From a virus: a stretch of 40,314 bases of DNA. A program made the position numbers and the translations under genes. The notes under the pieces were generated by a model, which saw only the letters and a program-made list of their open reading frames with translations, was not told the DNA's origin and did not search any database. Within the stretch, counting starts at the first letter, position 1. Each line of letters starts with the position of its first letter. Location: IMG/VR virus record IMGVR_UViG_3300021378_002320, positions 1-40,314 of that record; one strand, 5' to 3'. Positions 1-8,600 of the stretch are shown here, piece after piece.

Positions 1-555
1 TACGGCAAGACCTTCCAGGACTTCAAATGCAATGTCCATATATCAGGCAGACAAGGTCCAGCCGGTATCAAACACGCAGTTAACACAAGATTATCTCAAG
101 AAGCGAGAAACTGCATTACGATCGAAAACGATGAAAACAAATGGGGCATCATGGACAGTCTTGAACTGGTCGACACCTGTGCCCTCGTACTTGACATACA
201 CCATCACTGGTGCCGTGAAGGTGAATACATTCGTCCTACCGACGATAGATTTACTCGCGTAATAGATTCGTGGCGTGGTGTACGTCCTGTGATACATTAT
301 TCATATAGCAGAGATGAAGCACTGCCAGAAGGCTTTGCACACAATACTATGCCTGACATGCCTGCACTATTAGAAGCAGGATACAAGAAAGGCAAACTAA
401 GAGCCCACAGTGACTACTATCCTAATAATGCTGTTAATGACTGGGCATTATCATTTTTACCATATGCAGATATTATGTGTGAAAGCAAAGCAAAAAATCT
501 AGCAAGTATTAACTTGCATAAATATTGTTATGAATTTGCAAGAAATCACAGATAG
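1..555 (+). CDS. uvsE: UV-damage endonuclease UvdE/UvsE, C-terminal part
   Basis: The frame is open from base 1, so the 5' end lies outside the window. 184 residues are visible, while the family is usually about 300 aa. The enzyme is a TIM-barrel endonuclease that nicks DNA 5' to UV photoproducts in a light-independent repair pathway. Family residues visible are the IENDENKWG segment (metal-ligand Glu), LDIHHHW (His ligands), VIHYS, HSDYY and the terminal CESKAKN motif, in the usual order. This is one of the clearer family matches in the window. The last 26 bases overlap the start of sodC, so a late promoter and the next start codon are embedded in this gene's 3' end. A phage copy would repair sunlight damage in surface seawater; that role is inferred from the family. 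Confidence 0.88.
   Translation, partial: YGKTFQDFKCNVHISGRQGPAGIKHAVNTRLSQEARNCITIENDENKWGIMDSLELVDTCALVLDIHHHWCREGEYIRPTDDRFTRVIDSWRGVRPVIHYSYSRDEALPEGFAHNTMPDMPALLEAGYKKGKLRAHSDYYPNNAVNDWALSFLPYADIMCESKAKNLASINLHKYCYEFARNHR
517..524 (+). promoter_or_regulatory. T4-type late promoter motif CATAAATA for sodC
   Basis: The octamer CATAAATA is followed by exactly five bases (ttgtt) and then the ATG at 530. In T4 late promoters (TATAAATA at about -13 to -6) that spacing puts +1 on the A of the start codon. The motif lies inside the end of the UV endonuclease gene. No Shine-Dalgarno precedes the ATG. Confidence 0.6.
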
Positions 556-1084
556 CAGATGTGCTAGAACAAAAGCAGAGAACTGCGATTGTACACAATT
601 ATCAGCACTAACTGAATCACAATCACATGTTACAGCCATGTGCGAACTAGAACAAAGTGAAACAGTAAAAGGTACTATCTTACTAAGACAAATAAACGAA
701 GGTGAAGGCACTGTAATTGTAGGACGTATTACAGGACTTGAACCAGGCAAACATGGATTTCATATACACGAATTTGGTGATTTGACAAATGGCTGTGAAA
801 CTGCTGGTGGCCACTACAATCCGGATAATGTAGATCACGGCGGATTACAGAACGGTCACGTTGGCGATTTAGAAAATGTTACAGCGAACACGGACGGCAT
901 AGCCGACTTCACTATCATTGCAAAACGTATTGACCTTATAGGCGAACGAAGTGTAGTGGGACGTAGTATTGTAATTCATTCAGATGAGGACGATCTTGGC
1001 AACGGCGGAGATGAAGAATCACTCAAAACCGGAAACGCAGGTGAAAGATTAGCCTGTGGGGTAATTATATTAACAGACAAATAG
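530..1084 (+). CDS. sodC: Cu/Zn superoxide dismutase
   Basis: Dismutates superoxide to oxygen and hydrogen peroxide. All metal ligands can be placed: His78, His80, His95 and His150 for copper; His95, His103, His110 and Asp113 for zinc. The disulfide pair Cys89/Cys176 and the active-site Arg173 (in ERLACG) are also present. The SOD fold begins near residue 34. Before it lies an unusual hydrophilic extension with Cys11 and a Cys19-x-Cys21 motif. There is no signal peptide, although bacterial SodC is normally periplasmic, so a cytoplasmic or virion location is likely. The start at 530 is chosen because a late promoter lies exactly five bases upstream. The alternative ATG at 638 would remove the extension and has no ribosome-binding site either. 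Confidence 0.9.
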   Translation: MNLQEITDSRCARTKAENCDCTQLSALTESQSHVTAMCELEQSETVKGTILLRQINEGEGTVIVGRITGLEPGKHGFHIHEFGDLTNGCETAGGHYNPDNVDHGGLQNGHVGDLENVTANTDGIADFTIIAKRIDLIGERSVVGRSIVIHSDEDDLGNGGDEESLKTGNAGERLACGVIILTDK

Positions 1085-1093
1085 GAGAATAAG

Positions 1094-1270
1094 ATGTTTG
1101 GATGGTTAACACGACTATTTTCTGCGGAAGAAACTCTTGTACTTACAAAAGAAATGGAAGTAAAAGAGAAGAAACCTAAGAAGAAAACAGTTACAAAGAA
1201 AAAAGCGCCTGCTAAAAAAGCGGCCAAAAAAATTGTTGCAAAGAAAAAAACAACAACAAAAAAGAAATAA
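1094..1270 (+). CDS. Small lysine-rich protein, histone-H1-tail-like composition
   Basis: A 58-aa ORF with a good Shine-Dalgarno (GGAG, 6 nt before ATG). The N-terminal 20 residues are mixed and slightly amphipathic (starts MFGWLTRLF). From about residue 24 to the end the protein is almost only Lys, Ala, Thr and Val, with KKAPAKKAAKK-type runs like those of histone H1 C-terminal tails and bacterial AlgP/HU-tail proteins. Nucleic-acid binding, perhaps genome condensation, is the obvious guess from composition, but no fold can be recognised. It lies 9 bp after sodC and 11 bp before the next gene, so it is probably in the same transcript. Function unknown. Confidence 0.6.
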   Translation: MFGWLTRLFSAEETLVLTKEMEVKEKKPKKKTVTKKKAPAKKAAKKIVAKKKTTTKKK

Positions 1271-1281
1271 AGGGGACACAG

Positions 1282-1422
1282 ATGTGCGGTTGCGGAAGAA
1301 GTCCAACTGGAAAATGCATAGGATGGCATTCACTTACTGAAGAACAGTATAAAGAAAAACTAGCACAGTATGAGGCTAGGCAACAAACTAAAAAGGGAAA
1401 TGACAATGAAAAATTGGATTAA
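1282..1422 (+). CDS. Small Cys-rich conserved phage protein
   Basis: A 46-aa ORF starting MCGCGRSPTGKCIGWH, preceded by AGGGGA (Shine-Dalgarno, about 6 nt). Cys2, Cys4 and Cys12 with His16 form a compact possible metal site at the N-terminus. The rest is a charged helix (SLTEEQYKEKLAQYEA). I recall similar CGCGRSPTG-type peptides from other marine T4-like phages, always of unknown function. The 3' end overlaps the start of the next ORF by 17 bases, in keeping with a tight late operon. Confidence 0.6.
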   Translation: MCGCGRSPTGKCIGWHSLTEEQYKEKLAQYEARQQTKKGNDNEKLD

Positions 1423-1570
1423 AGCAAGACTTGAAGAGCGTACATCGATTGATGGAGCGGCTCTTATTGCATTAGGAATTATTGTTCTTATTGCGGGACC
1501 ATTTGCTAAACTAGCGGCATATGCGGCTATTGCATATGGTGCATGGACTATTTGGAAAAAAGAGGACTAA
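1406..1570 (+). CDS. Small single-pass membrane protein
   Basis: 54 aa, MKNWIKARLEERTS... The start at 1406 is preferred over ATG 1400 because an AAAGGGA Shine-Dalgarno lies about 9 nt upstream. A charged amphipathic N-terminus (residues 1-15) is followed by a long hydrophobic Ala/Ile/Gly-rich segment (about 17-47) and a short charged tail (KKED). That pattern fits an inner-membrane protein. No family function is known to me; similar short proteins occur in marine myoviruses. The stop TAA shares its last A with the ATG of the next gene, which implies translational coupling. Confidence 0.6.
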   Translation: MKNWIKARLEERTSIDGAALIALGIIVLIAGPFAKLAAYAAIAYGAWTIWKKED

Positions 1571-1938
1571 TGCAGAATGAATCAAATGCCTTTGAAAAAA
1601 CTTTAGACAATGTACAAGAAGATCCTGTACTACGTGATGAAGTACGTTCATCAGTAATTGATGCTCTAAAAGGGATATTTGATCCTGAAATTTCTATAAA
1701 CATATACGACCTAGGGTTGATATATGATCTTAAAATTACAGCAGACGGTACATTACATGTATTAATGACATTTACTAGTGCATGGTGTCCGTTTGCTGAT
1801 GAACTTCTTAAACAAGTGCAAGAACTTACACTCGAAGCACATGATAAAATTAATAAAGTTGAAGTAGTGACTACTATGCTTCCGCAATGGAGCAAGGATA
1901 ATGTTGCAGAAGAATGGCAACTTGCTTTAAACTTTTAA
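1570..1938 (+). CDS. DUF59 / MIP18-family protein (SufT/PaaD-like)
   Basis: 122 aa. The DUF59 core is clear: DPE at 38-40, the IYDLGLIYDL strand-helix (45-54) and the reactive Cys73 in AWCPFADELL. Members of this family (SufT, PaaD, eukaryotic MIP18/CIA2) help mature Fe-S proteins or assemble oxygenase complexes. The start at 1570 overlaps the previous stop by one base. With the A-type carrier at 2280 and the ferredoxin at 20929 it suggests a phage interest in Fe-S cluster supply; that link is an inference. The 3' end overlaps the reverse-strand zinc protein by four bases. Confidence 0.82.
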   Translation: MQNESNAFEKTLDNVQEDPVLRDEVRSSVIDALKGIFDPEISINIYDLGLIYDLKITADGTLHVLMTFTSAWCPFADELLKQVQELTLEAHDKINKVEVVTTMLPQWSKDNVAEEWQLALNF

Positions 1939-2222
1939 ATTTTACTAATATCTAAACTACTACCTGCAGGCATATTCCACACAAGACGTTTTTGAACGCC
2001 TTTCTTTTGTGCAAATCTCTTAGGATCACAGTTTTCACACACATGGAAATAATTATCGCTTAATCTTTTAGGATCAACCTTTCCTTTTTCACGCTTAAAT
2101 TCTTGTTCACACTCATCACAAACAAATACTGCTATTTGTTTCATGCGTTTATAAGGGTGAAACTTACCCTTTTTACTCTTACGATAGTAATGTGTAATGC
2201 TGTTTTCGACTCTAATAAACAT
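1935..2222 (-). CDS. Small zinc-binding protein with two CxxC motifs
   Basis: 95 aa on the reverse strand. Cys35/Cys38 and Cys62/Cys65 form two CxxC knuckles about 24 residues apart in a basic context (VCDECEQEF and HVCENCDPKRF), which fits a treble-clef or zinc-ribbon nucleic-acid-binding module. The C-terminal segment RLVWNMPAGSSLDISKI is not recognised. No good Shine-Dalgarno precedes the ATG at 2222. A late-type motif AGTAAATA sits eight bases upstream on the same strand, so the mRNA leader may be only about 3 nt. It is convergent with the DUF59 gene and divergent from the Fe-S carrier. Confidence 0.65.
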   Translation of the reverse strand: MFIRVENSITHYYRKSKKGKFHPYKRMKQIAVFVCDECEQEFKREKGKVDPKRLSDNYFHVCENCDPKRFAQKKGVQKRLVWNMPAGSSLDISKI

Positions 2223-2230
2223 TTCAGTTG

Positions 2231-2238
2231 TATTTACT
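2231..2238 (-). promoter_or_regulatory. Late-type promoter motif AGTAAATA (reverse strand)
   Basis: Read on the minus strand the octamer is AGTAAATA, eight bases before the ATG at 2222. With T4 geometry +1 would be near 2225, giving a 3-nt leader. It is divergent to the CATAAATA at 2267-2274, and the two motifs lie 28 bp apart. Confidence 0.4.
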
Positions 2239-2266
2239 CGTTTACATTCGGATTATAAAATTTTAA

Positions 2267-2274
2267 CATAAATA
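2267..2274 (+). promoter_or_regulatory. T4-type late promoter motif CATAAATA for the Fe-S carrier
   Basis: CATAAATA is followed by ttgac (5 nt) and the ATG at 2280, so predicted +1 is the A of the start codon. The 16-base string is almost identical to the one before sodC at 517-532. No Shine-Dalgarno is present. Confidence 0.6.
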
Positions 2275-2279
2275 TTGAC

Positions 2280-2603
2280 ATGAGCATCGTAAATGTAACA
2301 GATTCAGCAAAAGAACACATGGAAAGCGTAATTGCCAAGGAAGGCACAAAGTACGTTAAATTAAGCGTTAAGGGCGGCGGATGTGCTGGTTTTACGTATG
2401 AGTGGAATGCTGTAAACGAAGTAAACAAAGACGATGAAGTAATAGAATTAAACAATGGTAGTTTTGCCATTGATGGAGCAGGTCTAATGTTTGTAGCAGG
2501 TACAACAGTAGACTTTAAGAAAGAAGTTTTTGGTTCTTATATGAATATTAGCAATCCTAACGCAACAAGCAGTTGCGGATGTGGGGAAAGTTTCGGAGTT
2601 TAA
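2280..2603 (+). CDS. A-type iron-sulfur carrier, HesB/IscA/ErpA family
   Basis: 107 aa, the normal length. The three conserved cysteines that bind an Fe-S cluster or iron are Cys35 (GGGCAGFTYEW) and the C-terminal Cys99-Gly-Cys101 (SSCGCGESF). The carrier receives clusters from a scaffold and passes them to apo-proteins; which subtype it is cannot be told by eye. It is only 3 bp upstream of the 2195-aa fibre gene and shares its late promoter, so expression should be late, with virion genes. HesB-like genes next to fibre genes are a known oddity of marine T4-like phages, and iron in tails has been proposed. No such role can be shown here. Confidence 0.9.
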   Translation: MSIVNVTDSAKEHMESVIAKEGTKYVKLSVKGGGCAGFTYEWNAVNEVNKDDEVIELNNGSFAIDGAGLMFVAGTTVDFKKEVFGSYMNISNPNATSSCGCGESFGV

Positions 2604-2606
2604 AAT

Positions 2607-5600
2607 ATGGCACGTAAAGAAGTAAACATTGGTACTACGGGTAATGACGCTACCGGTGATAGTATTAGAGTAGGTTTTGATAAAGTTAATAACAACTTTG
2701 TTGAAATTTATGCGGCACTAGGACTAGGTGGTGGTTTAAACTTTCAAAACTTAGATAATACTCCTTCAGCAATTACAGCAAATAAAATTTTAGCAACAAA
2801 TGTAACCGGTGATGCAGTTGTAGAAAAAGAATTACAAGGTGAAGGCCTTACTATTGATAATGCTACTGATCCTACAAAAATTATTATTAGAAATACAGGT
2901 ACAGAAGTTGTACGTGATACAAGTCCGGAACTTGGTGGTAACTTAGATGCTAACAACTTTTTAATTGAAAACTTAGGTACTCCGTTAAAAACAGGAGATG
3001 CCGCAACTAAAGATTATGTTGATACTAACTTTTTAGCAGGTGGTGGTGATACTGCCACTGGACAAATTCTTTTAAGAAATGGTAGTGACCCAAGAGTTCC
3101 TACACTAGCAGATGAAGCAGTAAACAAAAAATATGCAGATTCAAAAGTTGCACTAGCAGGCGATATAATGACTGGTCCACTATTATTAAGTGAGACACCA
3201 TCATTTGCAGATCCATCATTACAAGCGGCGACAAAAGGTTATGTAGATAAAAATAGTTTTACAAGTACAAACAATATTTTTGTAAGTAAATCAGGTAGAA
3301 CAGAAGCACAAATGAAAGCATCAGGTGCTGATGAAAATCAAATTGGTCGTGCTCAATCATATGCATTTAACTCTGTACGTGAAGCATGTTTTTATGCAGA
3401 ACGTATTATGAAAGGTGATATAGTTCTTAAAGATCAAGGATTATTCACAGGAGATGTTTATTGGAAAGTTCCTTCTAAAAAACCTGGACCATACACAGTT
3501 AACCTAGCGGCAGACGGTACTGAAGATTTAACAAATGTACTTGCTAACAAGTTGCTTGTTGATAACAGAAGATTTATTCAAGAAGAAACTCTTGCATTTA
3601 TTGAAAACGAAATCAACGATGGTGACAACACAGATGACTTTGCAGATACATTTACATTTAACAGAGACAAGTGTTTTAGAGACTTAGGATTAATTATTGA
3701 TGCTGTAAGTTTTGATTTAACTTATGTAGGTAATTCAAAAACTGTTGATGCGGCATTAAGTTATTGGGATGGTGCTACATCTAGAGTTGCAGGACAACAA
3801 AGTGAAACAGTAGCGGCAATTAACTTTGCTAAAAATTTAATTACAACAAATGTTCTAACAAACACTGCATATGTTGCTCCAAGCAATACTAGAAATCCAT
3901 ATGCACATGATTTAATTACACAAAACTTAGATTATGTTGCTGAAGAAACTATTGCATATATTAATGATCAAATTACGAATAATGTAGGTATTTGGACAGG
4001 CTTTACATATAATGAATCTAAATGTAGACGTGATACAAAATTAATTTTAGAAGGCGTTGCATTTGATTTAAAATTTGGTGGTAACACTAAATCAAGAGAT
4101 AACGCACAAAACTATTGGGATGGTGCAACAAGTCAAGTTGCTGGACAACAGGCACAAACTGTCGATGCATTAGAATTTGCTAAAGACCTAGTAAGAAACT
4201 TTGTTTTACAAAACTTGTCATATACAAGTAGTAAACAATCAACATATACACAATACACAAGTTCAAACAACGGTGAAGGCGCGGCAAGTACAAAAGTAAA
4301 CAACTTAATGAACAGTATTACAACTGTTATTAATTCAGGACTTGGATCATTACCAACATTTGAAGGTACATTTAGTAATCAAAGTGGATATGCACAATTT
4401 GTTGATGCGGCGATTATTGCAGAATCAGGAGCGTCTACTACTATTGGTACATTGATGGACATTATTACTAATGTGATTACAAATGGTACAGGTGTTGCTC
4501 CAACAAAAACAGGCGGTGAAGGTAGAGAAACAAATATTCCATTACCTGAAATTACAATTTTTGTTGAGTCAGGACTTTACGAAGAATACTTTCCAATTGT
4601 ATTGCCAGAAAACGTTTCACTTAAAGGTGATGAGTTTAGACGTACAATTATACAACCATTAGTTGGAGTTAGACCTCCTTCACGTGCAATCAATTTAACA
4701 TATGAAAAAGGTGACTTATTAAGATATAACGGAACAGCACTTCCAAAAGAATCAAGATTTAGAAATCACTATGACTCACAGTATTCACGTGCAGATACAT
4801 TTAGTGGTGCAGTTAACCAACTTGGTAGTAATCAAATTACAATCAAAGACGTTGCTTATCCTCCAGTCAATGGATTATATTTTGAAAATGGTGGTGTAAC
4901 ATATTATGTTAAAGATTGGGCAAGTGATCCAGATGCTGTTGGAGATACTAGTAGATGGAGAGGTAATATTTACTCTGATATCAATACAACAACGGCTACA
5001 ACACTTGGTGCAACAATTAATAACAATACAGTAATTGAACTTAAGAAACTAAACCAACATATGGATATGTTCTTAATGAACAATGCTACAATCCTACGTA
5101 ATTTAAGTTTACGTAGACATCAGGGTTTTATTAACGTACTTGATCCAGAAGGACAAATTTTAACTAAATCACCTTATGTACAAACAGTTTCAAGTTTCTC
5201 AGGACAAGGCGGTGGTGGTCAATATGTTGACGGTAACGCAGGTGTACAATATGGTACAGTAGTTGATAATCCTGCAAGTGGATCTACTATCACACTACAA
5301 GGTTTAACAAGAGAAATACAATTACCAACAACATTCTTATACCAAGATTCAAGAAACTTTGTATCTGGCGTAAGTGACTTTGAAAAATTTACACATAGAG
5401 TAATTGGAGCAACAGCACCAGTTGATGACGGACTAGGTGCAGGTACATTTAAACAAACTCTTACACTTGCAAGTACAACAACAATTATATCAAGAACAAG
5501 TTCTAACTCAACAGGTAACATTCCACAAACAACTGAAATTAGATTAGAAACTGCTGGTAACAAGTCTATGACTTGTAATGACTATACACAAATCAACTCA

Positions 5601-8600
5601 GACGGATTTGGATTGATTGCAACTAACGCAGGACTAATTGAAGCAGTATCTGTGTTCACATATTATTGTGATACATCTTATTGGGCAAGAAACGGTGGAC
5701 AAATTAGATCACTTAACGGTTCAAGTTGTTATGGACGTATTGGTTTAAAAGCAGAAGGTAGTGATCCAAACGAAAACTTACAAAGTGGTGTAACATTCTT
5801 TAGACATGTTAACGCACAAGCAACCGGTTCACCAGATCCAGATTATACACAGATTGTTAAAGCAGACACAGTAGGTTCTACTGTTAACAAATCAGGTAAT
5901 ACAGAAATAAAAATTAAAGACTTTGACTATTTGCCTTTTGAAGATTCAAGAATTGAATTAACAGCATACTCAACAAACAGTGACACAACAGAATATGTAG
6001 TAAATGAAATTACAGGTGCTAGATTTGAAATTGCTAGTATTAACGTAGGTAGTGCAACTAAAATTACAACAAGTTCTGCACACGGATTTAGACATGGTTC
6101 GGTTGTAGTAATTGAAGGACTTGACGGAAACGGTTTTAGTACAATAGACGGAGCATACTATATTGATGTTACTAGTGGTAACGGAACTACAGAATTCTTT
6201 ATGTACACAAACTCAAGTTTAAGTACAGGATTTGATGCAACATCAGTGGTAGACGGAGCATACAGTGGATCAGGCGCAGATGCAATATTTGGTGGTAAAG
6301 CAACACTATCATTAGGATCAGCACTAAACATTGGAACAGGAACACAAGTTCCAAACGATGCTAACATTACACTTACAATTGGTAAAAAAGTTCTACTAAC
6401 AGGCATTACAGATGCTCCAAGAGTTTTACCAAGTAGTGCATTGAAATTTGCTGGAGTTGGTATTGACGCACAAGTATTTAGAATTCTAAACGTAGAAAGA
6501 TTTGACGTACAAGAACCAAGCGGTACAGTTTCTAATGTACAAGAACATTTATTAGATTTACGTGTTCCGCCAAACTTATCAAGTGGTACAACATCAATTG
6601 TTACAACACGTATTTCTACAATGAGAGCAACAGGACACGACTTCCTAAACATTGGTTGGGGTAACTATATTGACAGTAACTATCCAAACAACGTTTACGG
6701 ATCACCTGCAGGTAAACCAGACTTTAGTGCAGACCAAGCAAACGAAGCAGTTGAAGTTGGATCAGGTAGAACATTCTATGCAAGTACAGACCAAGATGGT
6801 AACTTTAGAGTTGGACAGTTCTTCCGTGTTAACCAAGGTGATGGTTCAGTTGAACTTAATGCAAACATTGGTTTAACAAACGTTGACAGTTTAAAATTTA
6901 CAAAAGGTACATCAATTGATGAATTCTCAACTGATAGAAAAATGCAAGGACAGTCAGATGATGCTGTACCAACAGAATCAACTTTAGTCAAATATCTTAA
7001 CAGTAGTATTATTGGTCAGCACGAAGACGGAAGTGATTTTCCTGAGCCAAGTACAACAGGATCACAATCGGCTGGTGGTACATTTGGATTATTAAATAGA
7101 GCAGGCTACAATGGCACTAACCTTGCTTGGAACAGAATGAATGGCGAACTTAATCTAAACGCTAACAAAATTACAAACATTTTCCAAGGAACAAACAACA
7201 CTGATGCAATTAACAAATTATATGCAGACAGTGTATTCAAAGGTGACTTTACAGACAGTGTTAGAACTGATGTAACAGCATTTGTAATGTTAAATGATAG
7301 TACTATTGACAGTGGATCAATTGACATGAACGGTAACAGAATTAAATCGTTACGTGATCCAGTTGACGGAAGTGATGCAGTTACTAAACAATATGTAGAT
7401 ACACAAAACAGTATTGGTGGATTAGAAGGAACAACTATTACAGGAAATCCTGCTAACACAGATTTATTAATGTTCACAGGAACAAATACTGTAGACGGTT
7501 TAGGTAATCCAATTGTTGGAATGGTTAATACTGCACTTAATACTACAACTGATGCAGTTAGTGGTTCAAGAACATTTGGTGAACCGACAGGCACAGGCAG
7601 TGACATTAGATTTATAAGAGCAGGTAATTCAATACAAGTTGGATTAGCGACAGGTTCTATTAAAGATCCTGATGTTAGTGAAATTGCAGGAATACAACAA
7701 TCTAAATTGAGCATGGAACTTGCATCTACAAGAGCAAGTGCTAACGCAGGTGGTAAAGCAATTAGTGGCATTACTTTAAGTAACCCAATTAGAATTACTA
7801 CTTCATCTACACACGATCTTGTTAATGGAGATTTAATTGGTATTAACGATATTGCTGGTACAATTGAACTTAACACAAACTTTTATTATATTAGTAAAGT
7901 TGATAATACAAACTTTACAATTTACACTGACCAAGCACTAACAGGTACAGTAAACGGAACAGTTGGATTTACACCTTATATCAGCGGTGGCTTTGTTACA
8001 AACTCACGTATGCTACAACAATCAAGTGGACTTGCGGCGTTTGATAATGCACAATTTACAATTGACACAGGTTGGGTTACTTTAAAAACTTCAACAGGAC
8101 TAACAGACGGTATTCCATTAAGCAAAATTGTACACCAAGCGGCATCAAGTATTTTAGGTGTACCTGCAGGCGGAGGCGCGGCGTCAGCAGTTAATCCACT
8201 TACACCTGCACAGGTAAGAACTATTGCTAATGTTGAAGATGGTGCAGATGTAACAGATTATGCAAACGTAAAAACTGCTGGTGCTTTAATGAAAGACGGC
8301 ACAGTAAGTATGAACGATGCTACTACTTTACGTGTTGTTAATTTAGAACCTAAAGTAGATAACACAACTGATTTAGGATCTAGTACAAAATTTTGGAATG
8401 ATATTTACGGTACAACATTACATACAGAAGTCATTAAGAAAAAAGATTCAGGCACAAACTTCACAATTCAAAATAGTGCAGGAGCAACAGCACTTACAAT
8501 AGCAGAAGTTGTTGCTAACTCATCATTTGCAGGTAGTGCGGCTAAACTTACAACAGCAAGAGCAATATCAGTATCAGGCGCAGTAACAGGTACAGTTAAC

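Noticed and set aside
32-262. Forward ORF overlapping the UV endonuclease
   Set aside because: The other frame carries the conserved UvdE residues; this one is its +1 shadow.
7106-7876. Long antisense frame (256 aa) inside the 2195-aa fibre gene, and similar ones at 6158-6652 and 28916-29365
   Set aside because: Composition is Ser/Ile/Pro-rich shadow text with no motif, no ribosome-binding site and no promoter, opposite strongly coding genes.
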